The notes under the pieces are model-generated. The model saw nothing but the letters and a program-made list of their open reading frames with translations. It was not told the DNA's origin and searched no databases. From Candidatus Leptofilum gracile (GTDB taxonomy: Bacteria > Chloroflexota > Anaerolineae > Promineifilales > Promineifilaceae): a stretch of 64,000 bases of DNA. The DNA is taken from contig JADJOJ010000010.1 of the NCBI GenBank assembly GCA_016713825.1, forward strand, positions 692,061-756,060. Direction: 5' to 3'. How positions within the stretch are numbered: position 1 is the first letter of the stretch; each line of letters opens with the position of its first letter. Shown here one piece after another: positions 27,741-36,540 of the stretch. A program made the position numbers and the translations under genes.

Positions 27741-30173
27741 TCAGGGAATGATCATTGCTTGATCGTCGGTCAATCGCTCCCCGAATGCGTTGGTGACGGG
27801 CAGTCGCTGACCGGTTTGCCAGTCGTAGACGCCAACAGCCAGGGTGTATTGGCCGCTGCTGGGCAGGGTGAGTGGATGGGAATCGGCCAGAAATTCGCCA
27901 GGCAGCCACATGCTGGTGGGCAAACGGCCGTTCCCCGGTTCCCCATCATGCTGGCCGACTAATACACCCTGTTCATCTAGCAGGTGGACAAACACTGTGT
28001 AGTTTTTGTCGGCTGGACGGAGACTTTGCCAGTACAGCGTCAAGGTGGCTGCTTCTACATCTGGCATTACCCCGACCAGCTGAAAAAGGGGCGGCTCACC
28101 AAAAGTGAACGTTAAGGGCTGGGTGGTTGTATTCCAATCGATTAGCGGCTGCCCGACAGTGGCATACGCAGTCATAGCGGGAGCGGTGTAAGGCAGATTG
28201 AATTTGTCCATCAGGGGAATGGATTCGTTGGTGACCGGATCAAGCAGGTTCAGGAGAAAGCGAAATTTACCGGGCAAAACGGCCGTTTCTGGCAAGGTAA
28301 ACGAATACGCCTGGTAGCTGCCTGCGCCAAAATCAGGCAGGCTGGTCACCTGGGGTGTTGTCGTCACCGTCCACTTTTCACCCAGGCTGTTTTCCAGGCC
28401 GATTTCCAGGCGATAATCGGTGACGGTCTGGCTCAGGCGCTGCCAGTAAAGAATAAGCTGCATCGCCTCGCCGGGCTGGTGGCTGTGTGCCGGTTGCAGA
28501 TCGAAGGCGAGCAGGCACCATTGGTTATTGAAGTTAGCGCTGATCAAATGGGGCCAGACGGCCGTATCCACAGCCCGTCCCACGTTTATCCTTTTTTGCC
28601 AGCCAATGACACGCCCCTGCGCATCAAGCAGGGGCACCTCCGGCACTTCAGCTTGCAGCCAACTGGCCACGTCTCCTTGGTCTGATGATATAGGATGGGC
28701 AGTTCCCTCTTGCCAAAGAAGCATGTCTGGCTGTAAATGGCAAAGATAAGCGGGCGAAAGGGAAACGGCCGTTTCATGTGGATCTATTAAGTTTTCCTGG
28801 CGTACGGCTCCATCGCTAGCTGCCTGTAAGGCAAACTGAGTCGTCGGGTATTCGAAGACATCGGTAGTCAGGAAGGCGGGCCTATCTAGCTGGGGAAGCT
28901 GCTGGCCGATTTGTTCGTAAGCCGTGTGAAACGCCTTGATGGTCTCTGGCATTTGGCCCCATATGAGAAAATAGTTGCGGTAGGTGGTTATGCCGCTGAA
29001 CAACAGAACGGCCGTTGCTACCGAGGCCCAGGCCAGATGTGGTTGTCGCCACTGCTTTCCTACCCAATCGGCCAAAGCGGCTAGGCCAACGGCCGTCAGG
29101 ATTATCACTGGCATCAAGGCTCCAATTGCTCGCAGTGGATGTCCCGATTCGTCGGACAATATCGTGGGAAGGAGCATGATTCCCAACCACATCAACAAAA
29201 ATGGATACACCGGTTGTCGCCAGCGCCACAACGCCAGCATTAATCCCACCGCCAGACCTGCCTGTGAGACCCCATCTAAAATTGGGCGCGTAGGCAGATT
29301 CAACACAGGTAGCGGATGTCCTTGGTCTGTGAACAGACGAGCAGTTTGCCAGATGTGATCCCATAAAACGAGCAGTAGTGAGCGCCCCGATTCTGCACTG
29401 AGCGATAATATTGATACTTGTTGCGTATGCGCACTGAAGTCGGCGGCGTGATTGGCAAAATAAAAGCCAAGGGGGGCAAACACCATCAGACTTACCAACG
29501 CCATGATCATGCTGCCCTTAAAAAGCTGTTTCAACTGGGTATGGCCGTCAAGCTGTCGCCAATTTACAGCCAAAATCCACACCATCCATCCAGCGATGAT
29601 TAGCGGAATGAGTCGCGCTGGTAGATATGTGTAGAGTGTCAGACCAAATGCTAGACCGCTGAATACAAAATACCGCCACTGTCTACTTTGCCATCCTCGC
29701 CAAAAAGCCCAGAGTGTCGCATTCAGTAGCGGCAGCATTAAAATGGCACGAAAACCCATACGACTGTAGTGAACGTGCCAATAGGAAACGGCCAGAATCA
29801 GGCTGACAAGCAAAGCCAGGCGGTAAGAACGGTGCGGCCAGAATATTTGGGTCAAGGTTGTGACCTGGGCAACGGTGAACAGGCCAATGAAGGCCGAAAC
29901 CAGGCGCAAACTCAAAGCTTGGTGGCCCCACATCGCCAGACCGAGGGTTTGCAGATAGATGAGGAGGGGTTCACGACCGTTATTGTTGGCAAAAAAGATG
30001 GGAATATGGCCGGTTCGCAGTACATTCAGTGCATCCAAGCCATTCACTGCTTCGTCATGAAAGAGAGCCGGTGGTAATGTGTCGAGTTGGTGAAATCGGA
30101 AAAAAGAGGCAATTAGTAGAATAAGTACAACTGCCAGGCGACGATGGAGAATGGAATGTTCACGAGATGACAT
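27741..30173 (-). CDS. GT39/ArnT-like membrane glycosyltransferase with duplicated C-terminal beta domains
   Basis: 810 residues. Asp40-Glu41 in PPALFHDEAVNGLDA, then NGREPLLIYL, SRMGFRAIL and YTYLPARLIP place it in the second subgroup. The soluble part is longer than in relatives and seems to hold two related beta domains: one about residues 560-660 (LILYWQRLSQTVTDYRLEIGL) and the usual terminal beta-module (LTLYWQSL, FVHLLDEQG, GQYTLAVGVYDWQTG). The gene lies on the minus strand, divergent from the gene at 30237. Seven ACGGCCGT sites are seen or nearly so. The catalytic residues are intact, so activity is plausible; the substrate is unknown. Confidence 0.72.
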   Translation of the reverse strand: MSSREHSILHRRLAVVLILLIASFFRFHQLDTLPPALFHDEAVNGLDALNVLRTGHIPIFFANNNGREPLLIYLQTLGLAMWGHQALSLRLVSAFIGLFTVAQVTTLTQIFWPHRSYRLALLVSLILAVSYWHVHYSRMGFRAILMLPLLNATLWAFWRGWQSRQWRYFVFSGLAFGLTLYTYLPARLIPLIIAGWMVWILAVNWRQLDGHTQLKQLFKGSMIMALVSLMVFAPLGFYFANHAADFSAHTQQVSILSLSAESGRSLLLVLWDHIWQTARLFTDQGHPLPVLNLPTRPILDGVSQAGLAVGLMLALWRWRQPVYPFLLMWLGIMLLPTILSDESGHPLRAIGALMPVIILTAVGLAALADWVGKQWRQPHLAWASVATAVLLFSGITTYRNYFLIWGQMPETIKAFHTAYEQIGQQLPQLDRPAFLTTDVFEYPTTQFALQAASDGAVRQENLIDPHETAVSLSPAYLCHLQPDMLLWQEGTAHPISSDQGDVASWLQAEVPEVPLLDAQGRVIGWQKRINVGRAVDTAVWPHLISANFNNQWCLLAFDLQPAHSHQPGEAMQLILYWQRLSQTVTDYRLEIGLENSLGEKWTVTTTPQVTSLPDFGAGSYQAYSFTLPETAVLPGKFRFLLNLLDPVTNESIPLMDKFNLPYTAPAMTAYATVGQPLIDWNTTTQPLTFTFGEPPLFQLVGVMPDVEAATLTLYWQSLRPADKNYTVFVHLLDEQGVLVGQHDGEPGNGRLPTSMWLPGEFLADSHPLTLPSSGQYTLAVGVYDWQTGQRLPVTNAFGERLTDDQAMIIP

Positions 30174-30200
30174 TTAGTGATTTTATCAAAAAGCATAGGG

Positions 30201-30229
30201 TCGCCAATTATCAGGGGCTGTTTTACAAT
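30201..30229 (+). promoter_or_regulatory. Possible promoter giving a leaderless transcript
   Basis: TCGCCA (30201-30206), 17-nt spacer, TACAAT (30224-30229), then only 7 nt to the ATG at 30237. The -35 box is weak. Confidence 0.4.
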
Positions 30230-30236
30230 TGCCTGA

Positions 30237-32609
30237 ATGAGACAGGAACGAGATCGTCTTTTTTTGAATATAGAGAAAAAATGGGAATGGACTTTGTTTG
30301 TCCCCTTGCTGCTACTGTTTTGGTGGCGGTTGTTGGCCATGGCGGGGGCCAACTCGCCGACGATGGACGAGGTACTGCATACTTATCACGGTGTAGCTTA
30401 CTGGCGCGTGCCGCCAGCAGCGATGCTGCATAACATCACCAACAATCCGCCGCTTGTTAATGCAGTCATTGGCTTGACGGCCAATTTACTGGCCCAACCC
30501 AGTCTCGAAATTCCCCCGGAGGTGATCAGCCATGGCGATCCGGTATATGCCAGCCAAGTGTTTATGTGGCAGGTGAATGCGCATGGGCTTACCGTGATTT
30601 GGGCTGCCCGGCTGGGGATAATGGTTTTGGCGCTGTTATTGGCCGCGCTGATCTGGCGTTGGAGCAGGCAGTTGTGGTCCGGTTGGGGGGCGGCGGGTAC
30701 GGCACTGTTTTTGTTTTCCTTTGATCCCAACGTTCTGGCCCACAGCGGTCTGGCGACCTTGGACCTGGGCACGGCCTTCTTTCTCTTTTGGGCAGCCTAT
30801 GCCGTATGGCATTATTGGCGACGACCGGGACGACGGCCGTATCTCTTAGCTGGCATTACAGTTGGGCTGGCTTTGGCAACAAAATTTTCCACGCTGATAG
30901 TTTTTCCGGCGCTGGTGTTGGCGGCTTTCTATCGTAGTTGGCAGCTCGGTACGCTGCGCTCTGGTTGGTGGCGCGAGCTGATGGTGATCGCTGGTTGGGG
31001 AGTAATTGGTACGGCCGTTTTCCTGCTCGTTTACCGGTTGGATTGGGCGATGCTAGCGCACGATTTTCTATGGCAGCAGCAGCACCAGCTAACTGGGCAT
31101 CCTGGTTTTTTGTTGGGTGAAGTGAGTGATGCCGGATGGTGGTATTACTTTCCAGTTATATTTTTGGTAAAGACGCCGTTGGCCACGTTGGGGCTGGTGC
31201 TCTGGACATTGTTGTACTGGTTCTGGCAGAGAAACTATCACTGGACGACAATTTGGCAGCTGCTGTTGGCTGCCGGGCTGTTTGGTGCGGCGTTGCTTAC
31301 CAGGGTCAATATTGGCTATCGCTACCTGTTGCCGGCGTTGCCCTTTTTGTTTGTATTTATCGGGGTATTGGTCAACAGTTTCTCCGGAGTTGTTGCTATG
31401 AGGTCGCGCTGGGCGCTCCTGGCAGGGTTGCTCCTGCTGGCGGCCGTGCCCTCGTTGGCTATTCACCCTCACTACCTGGCTTATTTCAACATTTTGGCCG
31501 GTGGCCCAGACAACGGCTGGCGCGTGGCGGTAGACTCTAATCTGGATTGGGGGCAGGACGTGCAGGGATTAGCGGCTTATGCGGCGGCCAGCGGCGCAGC
31601 GGAGGTCCATACGCTTTTGGTGACTATTACGCCACCGGGGGTGTATGGCCTTACGGCACGCCCCATGTTGGTGGAGCAGCCGGGCGGTGTGTGGACGGTG
31701 GGGGAAGGTTTTTACCCGGAACGGCCGTTGCCCGGCCTTTATGCCATTAGTGCCAGCCATTTACAGGGGGTATTCTTGCCCCAGCCGGACGGCCTGGACT
31801 GGTTTCGAGCGCGGCCGCCGGATGAGAAGATTGGTTATTCCATTTTTGTCTATGACGTACCAGCCGACGGGCCGCCGCAGAGTGTGGCTTTGTCTGGCGT
31901 GGCGTTGGCCGAGCTGGCGGATGGCCCATTTCAGCAGGGAAACCAGGTGCGCGTGACCGCTTACGACGGCCGTACCAGTTTCCTCTGGCCAGGCAGTGGT
32001 GCCGCAGTTGTCTGGGCCGCACTCAGCAGCGACACCCGGCCAGAGAACCAGGGCTTGCAAAGCTTTTACCCGCCGGAAGAGCAGCCCGGTGATGGATATA
32101 GCCTCTTTCGTTGGGAGCAATCGCCTATGCAAGCCCGGTTGTCTGATCCCGCTGCTTCCGTGTTAACGGATTTTGGCTGGACGCCGGAGCCGACTTTGGG
32201 CAGCAGTGATTGGGCGGAGCGCCAGCTATTTGCTGGTGCGCCCAGCTTTGGCAGCCAGTTACAGCTGCTGGGGGTAGAGCTGGATTTAGCCAGCGAAGAA
32301 CTGGATCTGTTGAGCTATTGGCGAGTCGTGGCTGCCCCGGAAGGCTCACTCAAAATTTTCATTCACCTGTTGGATGAAGCCGGGAATGTGGTGGCCCAGC
32401 ACGATGGGTTAGACGTGCAGCCTGACGCGTTGACAGCGGGGGATGAGTTTGCCCAACTGCACACCATACCACTGCCGCCTGAGTTGGAGGCTGGCTTGTA
32501 TGGATTACAAATTGGTGTGTATGAAGTGTCAAACGGCCGTCGCCTGGAGGTGGCAACGGCCGTTCAGCCTACAGATCGTATCCTGTTAAACCTCGTTCAA
32601 ATAAAGTAA
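30237..32609 (+). CDS. GT39/PMT_2-type membrane protein with C-terminal beta-module
   Basis: 790 residues. Asp44-Glu45 (SPTMDEVLHTYHG), NPPLVNAVIG, FDPNVLAHSGLATLD, WWYYFPVIFLVKTPL, NIGYRYLLPALPF, HPHYLAYFNILAGGP, DSNLDWGQDVQGLAAY and GYSIFVYDVP mark the first subgroup. The beta-module reads LLSYWRVV, FIHLLDEAG and GLYGLQIGVYE. It is most similar to the protein at 34088: both have SGIGP/SGVAL-type continuation and the sequence YDGRTSFLWP or DARTSLLWP in the soluble part. No ribosome-binding site is seen. The stop is followed by the convergent secreted-propeller gene. Confidence 0.74.
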   Translation: MRQERDRLFLNIEKKWEWTLFVPLLLLFWWRLLAMAGANSPTMDEVLHTYHGVAYWRVPPAAMLHNITNNPPLVNAVIGLTANLLAQPSLEIPPEVISHGDPVYASQVFMWQVNAHGLTVIWAARLGIMVLALLLAALIWRWSRQLWSGWGAAGTALFLFSFDPNVLAHSGLATLDLGTAFFLFWAAYAVWHYWRRPGRRPYLLAGITVGLALATKFSTLIVFPALVLAAFYRSWQLGTLRSGWWRELMVIAGWGVIGTAVFLLVYRLDWAMLAHDFLWQQQHQLTGHPGFLLGEVSDAGWWYYFPVIFLVKTPLATLGLVLWTLLYWFWQRNYHWTTIWQLLLAAGLFGAALLTRVNIGYRYLLPALPFLFVFIGVLVNSFSGVVAMRSRWALLAGLLLLAAVPSLAIHPHYLAYFNILAGGPDNGWRVAVDSNLDWGQDVQGLAAYAAASGAAEVHTLLVTITPPGVYGLTARPMLVEQPGGVWTVGEGFYPERPLPGLYAISASHLQGVFLPQPDGLDWFRARPPDEKIGYSIFVYDVPADGPPQSVALSGVALAELADGPFQQGNQVRVTAYDGRTSFLWPGSGAAVVWAALSSDTRPENQGLQSFYPPEEQPGDGYSLFRWEQSPMQARLSDPAASVLTDFGWTPEPTLGSSDWAERQLFAGAPSFGSQLQLLGVELDLASEELDLLSYWRVVAAPEGSLKIFIHLLDEAGNVVAQHDGLDVQPDALTAGDEFAQLHTIPLPPELEAGLYGLQIGVYEVSNGRRLEVATAVQPTDRILLNLVQIK

Positions 32610-32633
32610 CCAGCTAGAAAAAAATACCGCGCG

Positions 32634-33902
32634 TTACTCATTTGTCGGTATCTGATAAACCGACACGCTAGCCGGCTGCTGGCATACTTTATAACATTGA
32701 TTCAGACTGTTGCAGTAGTCATACGACGTCTCATTCACCACATAGACGTAATTGGATAGGACATCTACTGCTACGCCAATCGGGTTGTCACCCACGGGCA
32801 GTGTGGAAACAAATTCCCCATGGCGTAAAACAGTGACAGAGTTGCTGAGTTTGTTGGTCACAAAGGCATATCCAGACGCTTCATGAACGGCAACACCCCA
32901 GGGGCTATTACCGGTGGGCAGGTTGCGCAGCAGGCTTGGCCCTTGCAAAATCGATACGGTATCTGCATCAGGATTTGTGACGTAAGCCAGGCCGCTTAAG
33001 CGATCTACAGCCACGCGCCGCGACGCATTGGCCGTGCTAATTGCGGTAACCTGGTTTGTATCCAGGTTGGTGACAGAAATATTGTGGGGATATTGAGAGT
33101 TGGGGGAAGTGTGGGCCGCATAAATGTAGCGGTGTGTCTCATCCACGGCTAATTTGTCTGGCCCCCAACCAATGGGGAGAGTGTTGATGACGCTGGTGCC
33201 TTGGATCACAAACAACAATCCTCGCTCCCAGTTGGCTACATAAACCAGGCCAGTCTTGAGATCTACTTTGACGTCCAGAATCCAGCCCTGCAAAAGTGGA
33301 ATATTGGCAATGGTCTGTGTGCCGTTGACGACCTGTACGACACCGCCGCCACCAATGTGAATGATGTAGGTGTATCCGTTAACCGGATTGTACGCAGCGG
33401 CATAAGGTTCACCATACCCACCAGGGGTTGCCGGGGCGGGCATGATGGTGGCCTTCAATTGGTCGCCCTCGAAATATGAAACCCCGCCGTGCAGGTTGGT
33501 CACAAAGCTCCTGTTATCCACTGGCGATGAACTGACCAAAGTGGGCCATTCGCCTGTTGTGACTGTGCCAATTAAAGCACCGTCTTTAAGAAGCGAAACG
33601 TTGTTGCTATCGTGGTTGGTTACATAGGCAATGCCGGTTATTGGATTGACGCCCACTTCCTGCGGGCACAAGGCACCGGGCAACGTGACACTGCCGATAA
33701 ATTCCGGAGCAAAGTACACTACTGGTTTAGAAACTAAGGGTAGGTAAAGGAATGTATTGGTCGAGCCGCTAGGTTGAGCTTGAATAATATTTGTTCGACT
33801 CAATGCCGACAACGTTGTAAATAGTAACAGGGGAACAGTCAGGATGAAAACCGTTAACAGCGTTTTTTTTGAACGACTCGCAAAAGAGGCTATTTTTGTC
33901 AC
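32634..33902 (-). CDS. Secreted YVTN-type beta-propeller protein
   Basis: 422 residues from a GTG at 33902 with AAGGA about 9 nt upstream; an ATG at 33953 would add 17 residues without a ribosome-binding site. A basic stretch and hydrophobic segment (KTLLTVFILTVPLLLFTTL) form a signal peptide or anchor. The linker LYLPLVSKP follows. The rest is repeats of about 40 residues with the YVTN/40-residue surface-layer pattern (NPITGIAYVTNHDSNNVSLL, LSGLAYVTNPDADTVSIL, ASGYAFVTNKLSNSVTVL, LSNYVYVVNET), enough for one seven-bladed propeller. Four Cys lie near the C-terminus. ACGGCCGT is absent. Surface binding or display is inferred. Confidence 0.75.
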   Translation of the reverse strand: MTKIASFASRSKKTLLTVFILTVPLLLFTTLSALSRTNIIQAQPSGSTNTFLYLPLVSKPVVYFAPEFIGSVTLPGALCPQEVGVNPITGIAYVTNHDSNNVSLLKDGALIGTVTTGEWPTLVSSSPVDNRSFVTNLHGGVSYFEGDQLKATIMPAPATPGGYGEPYAAAYNPVNGYTYIIHIGGGGVVQVVNGTQTIANIPLLQGWILDVKVDLKTGLVYVANWERGLLFVIQGTSVINTLPIGWGPDKLAVDETHRYIYAAHTSPNSQYPHNISVTNLDTNQVTAISTANASRRVAVDRLSGLAYVTNPDADTVSILQGPSLLRNLPTGNSPWGVAVHEASGYAFVTNKLSNSVTVLRHGEFVSTLPVGDNPIGVAVDVLSNYVYVVNETSYDYCNSLNQCYKVCQQPASVSVYQIPTNE

Positions 33903-33984
33903 AAAAAGAGTTCCTTTTAAGGTGAATAAATTTTTGTTGGGGAATGCCCACACAAAGTCGCTAAGTTTATCTATGTCCTATATG

Positions 33985-34017
33985 TTGTCAAAACGTCCGC
34001 CACCTTTCTGATATAAT
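33985..34017 (+). promoter_or_regulatory. Extended -10 promoter (TGATATAAT)
   Basis: A perfect TATAAT (34012-34017) is preceded by TGA, the extended -10 form. TTGTCA at 33985-33990 lies 21 nt upstream, which is long for a -35 box, so the extended -10 may be the main contact. Transcription would start near 34025. Confidence 0.55.
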
Positions 34018-34025
34018 CTCGCCTT

Positions 34026-34091
34026 ATGACATTACTGCGCCACCCGCTTGCACCACTTGTGTTTGCGGTACATGAAATTCATCGTCTATGA
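34026..34091 (+). CDS. Possible 21-residue leader ORF overlapping the next gene by ATGA
   Basis: An ATG 8 nt after the -10 box opens a 22-codon frame (MTLLRHPLAPLVFAVHEIHRL, split here only by its stop). Its TGA overlaps the ATG of the membrane protein gene at 34088. It would be leaderless and could couple translation of the downstream gene. No similarity is recognised, and it could be chance. Confidence 0.35.
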   Translation: MTLLRHPLAPLVFAVHEIHRL

Positions 34092-36472
34092 GAAGACAAA
34101 TTTTCCGCCTGACGGCCGTTTGCCTGCTGCTGCTTTTTTGGTGGCGATTGGTAGGAACGGCCGTTTCCCTCGCGGCCACGTTTGATGAGCCGCTGCATGT
34201 GCTGCAAGGGCTGGCGTTTTGGCGGCAGTGGCCGCTGCTGAGCGTGGTGCAAAATCCCCCTCTGGTGAATGCCCTCATTGGCCTGCCGCTGCGCCTGGCG
34301 TTTCATCCGGTGCTGCCGCCAGAGATGAGCGGGCCTGTTTTTCAGGATTGGTTGAAGATCAGCCAGCAGTTTTTTTGGCAAGCCAACGACAATGGGCTGC
34401 AAATGGTGCTGGTGGGGCGATTGGCTGTCATCTGGCTGGCGCTGCTGCTGGGGGCGCTGCTGCTGCGCTGGGCGGGCCAATGGTTTGGCCGTGAAGCTGG
34501 CCTGCTAACCCTCATTTTGTACACCTTTGATCCCAACGTGCTGGCCAATGCATCCCTGGCAACGACCGATTTGGGAACGGCCGTTTTCCTGACCCTGGCT
34601 GCCTACGCGGTATGGCGCTACTGGACCAAACAAGACGCAGGCCAGCTGCCCGGCTGGCGGCGCTACATCCTGGTGGGGGTGGCGGTAGGGTTGGCCTTTG
34701 CCAGCAAGTTTTCAGGCATCGTTTTGGTGCCCGCCCTGGTTCTGGCCGTTGCCTGGCGGCAATGGGTTGGCCCAAAACGCCCTGGGCCAAAGCGGCCTGG
34801 GTGGGCACGCGCCTTTCTGGAGCTGGCGGGTTGGCTGCTGCTGGGGCTTCTGGTCTTTCTGCTGGTTTACCGCTTCGACTGGGCCGCTTTGCAGATGGAT
34901 TTTTCCTTGCAGCAAACCCACCAGCTGGAAGGGCATTCCTCGTTTTTGCTGGGGCAGGCAAACGTTGGCGGCTGGTGGTATTACTTCCCGGTGCTGTTTG
35001 TCGTCAAAACGCCGCTGCCTGTGCTGCTGCTGGTGGGCGTGGGCTTGTTTTTGTTTGTCCGCCGCTGGCCGTGGGACTGGCAGCAGGTGTGGGTTTGGCT
35101 GCTGGTGGGCGGCATCGCGGCTGCCAGCCTGATCAGCCGGGTCAACATTGGCTACCGCTATTTGCTGCCCATTTTGCCCCTGCTGTTTGTGCTGCTTGGC
35201 GGAATTGGGCCAGCGCTTAGGGTGCGTGGGCGCTGGGTGCTTGGCTTGGCGCTGCTTTGGGTGGTAATAGAAAGCGCGTGGCTCCATCCTAACTATCTGG
35301 CGTATTTTAACCAGGTCGCAGGTGGTCCAGGCAATGGCTGGCGCGTGGCGGTGGATTCAAACCTGGATTGGGGGCAGGATGTGGCTGCCCTGGCGGCCTA
35401 TGAGCGCACTGATTTGCCAGAGCCGTACCAGGTGGCCTGGTTGGGCAGCGTGCCGCTGGCGGTTTATGGCATTGAAAACGGCCGTCCCATGCCCATCTGG
35501 CCCCACGGCCGCGAAGAACCTCTGACCGATCCGTTTTATCCCCCCATGCCCGCCGCCGGAACCTACGTCTTGAGCGCCACCCAGCTGCAAGGTGTTTACC
35601 TGAAAAATACCGATCGATTTGCCTGGTTTCAGGAACGGGAGCCAGCCGACCGCATTGGGTATTCGCTGTTTGTGTACGACGTGCCGGCCACTGGCCCGGC
35701 GGTTGGCCTGGCTCTGTCGGGCATCGGCCCGGCGATGATTGCCCCCGGCGATTATGCGGCTGCCTTTCAGTCCAACGATGTACGGCCGCGCTGGTTTGAC
35801 GCTCGCACCAGTTTGCTTTGGCCCGCTGGGGGCAGCAATGGGGTGTGGACGGCCGTTGGCGATGGCCACCTGCCGCAAAACCCCCTGCTCAAATCCTTAT
35901 ATCCTGCCTCTGGCCCGGCGCTTGCCGGTGTGCAAGAGCTGGATGGGCAAATTTGGCGGTATGGTTTGTACCTGTGGGACGACGCATTTTTGGCCGACGC
36001 GCTCAATCGGCCACCGGTTACGGCCGATTTTGGCTGGTCACCGGAAGCTGTGGTAGGGGCGGCTGATTGGGCTGAACAACGGCAGCTTTTGCCCGATAGA
36101 CCCATTTTTGCAGAGACGTTTGCCCTTTCTGGCTACCAGATTGCCGTCACAGAGGTGGCGGTGGAACTGCTAGGCTTTTGGGAAGTGCAGCAGCCGCCTC
36201 AGGACGAGGTAAAGATTTTTGTGCATTTGCTGGACGTGAACGGCCAGCTCATCAGCCAGCATGATGGGCTAGACGTGACCTGGCAAGGGTTGCAGCCGGG
36301 GGATGCCTTCGCCCAGCTGCACACGATTCCGCTGCCTGCTGATTTGGCGGCAGGCAGCTACGCCCTACAGCTTGGCCTCTATCACACCGATGACGGCGCA
36401 CGCCTCCCTCTGGCAGTAGCTGGCACCGCCACCGATCGGGTGCTGCTCCAGACAATCGAAATTGGTGAATAG
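34088..36472 (+). CDS. GT39/PMT_2-type membrane protein with C-terminal beta-module
   Basis: 794 residues. Asp33-Glu34 (ATFDEPLHVLQG), NPPLVNALIG, FDPNVLANASLATTD, WWYYFPVLFVVKTPLP, NIGYRYLLPILPL, HPNYLAYFNQVAGGP, DSNLDWGQDV and GYSLFVYDVP mark the first subgroup. The beta-module reads LLGFWEVQ, FVHLLDVNG and GSYALQLGLYHTDDG. GPKRPGPKRPG in a cytoplasmic loop (about 34771-34800) comes from a short direct repeat (CCAAAACGCCCTGGG, CCAAAGCGGCCTGGG). This gene closes the main GT-C run. A perfect 14-bp palindrome follows the stop. Confidence 0.75.
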   Translation: MRRQIFRLTAVCLLLLFWWRLVGTAVSLAATFDEPLHVLQGLAFWRQWPLLSVVQNPPLVNALIGLPLRLAFHPVLPPEMSGPVFQDWLKISQQFFWQANDNGLQMVLVGRLAVIWLALLLGALLLRWAGQWFGREAGLLTLILYTFDPNVLANASLATTDLGTAVFLTLAAYAVWRYWTKQDAGQLPGWRRYILVGVAVGLAFASKFSGIVLVPALVLAVAWRQWVGPKRPGPKRPGWARAFLELAGWLLLGLLVFLLVYRFDWAALQMDFSLQQTHQLEGHSSFLLGQANVGGWWYYFPVLFVVKTPLPVLLLVGVGLFLFVRRWPWDWQQVWVWLLVGGIAAASLISRVNIGYRYLLPILPLLFVLLGGIGPALRVRGRWVLGLALLWVVIESAWLHPNYLAYFNQVAGGPGNGWRVAVDSNLDWGQDVAALAAYERTDLPEPYQVAWLGSVPLAVYGIENGRPMPIWPHGREEPLTDPFYPPMPAAGTYVLSATQLQGVYLKNTDRFAWFQEREPADRIGYSLFVYDVPATGPAVGLALSGIGPAMIAPGDYAAAFQSNDVRPRWFDARTSLLWPAGGSNGVWTAVGDGHLPQNPLLKSLYPASGPALAGVQELDGQIWRYGLYLWDDAFLADALNRPPVTADFGWSPEAVVGAADWAEQRQLLPDRPIFAETFALSGYQIAVTEVAVELLGFWEVQQPPQDEVKIFVHLLDVNGQLISQHDGLDVTWQGLQPGDAFAQLHTIPLPADLAAGSYALQLGLYHTDDGARLPLAVAGTATDRVLLQTIEIGE

Positions 36473-36486
36473 CCAACGGCCGTTGG
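36473..36486. repeat. Extended ACGGCCGT palindrome (CCAACGGCCGTTGG)
   Basis: A rare intergenic copy of the frequent octamer, perfect over 14 bp. It begins one base after a stop codon, and its right end overlaps the -35 box of the next promoter. Confidence 0.85.
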
Positions 36487-36512
36487 ACGCCCTGTTTAAA
36501 GCGAGATAAGAT
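36483..36512 (+). promoter_or_regulatory. Probable promoter of the GT2-GtrA fusion gene
   Basis: TTGGAC (36483-36488), 18-nt spacer, TAAGAT (36507-36512). AAGGAAG ahead of the ATG at 36541 serves as ribosome-binding site. Confidence 0.45.
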
Positions 36513-36540
36513 ACCTTTCGATTCGATAAGGAAGATTGGT

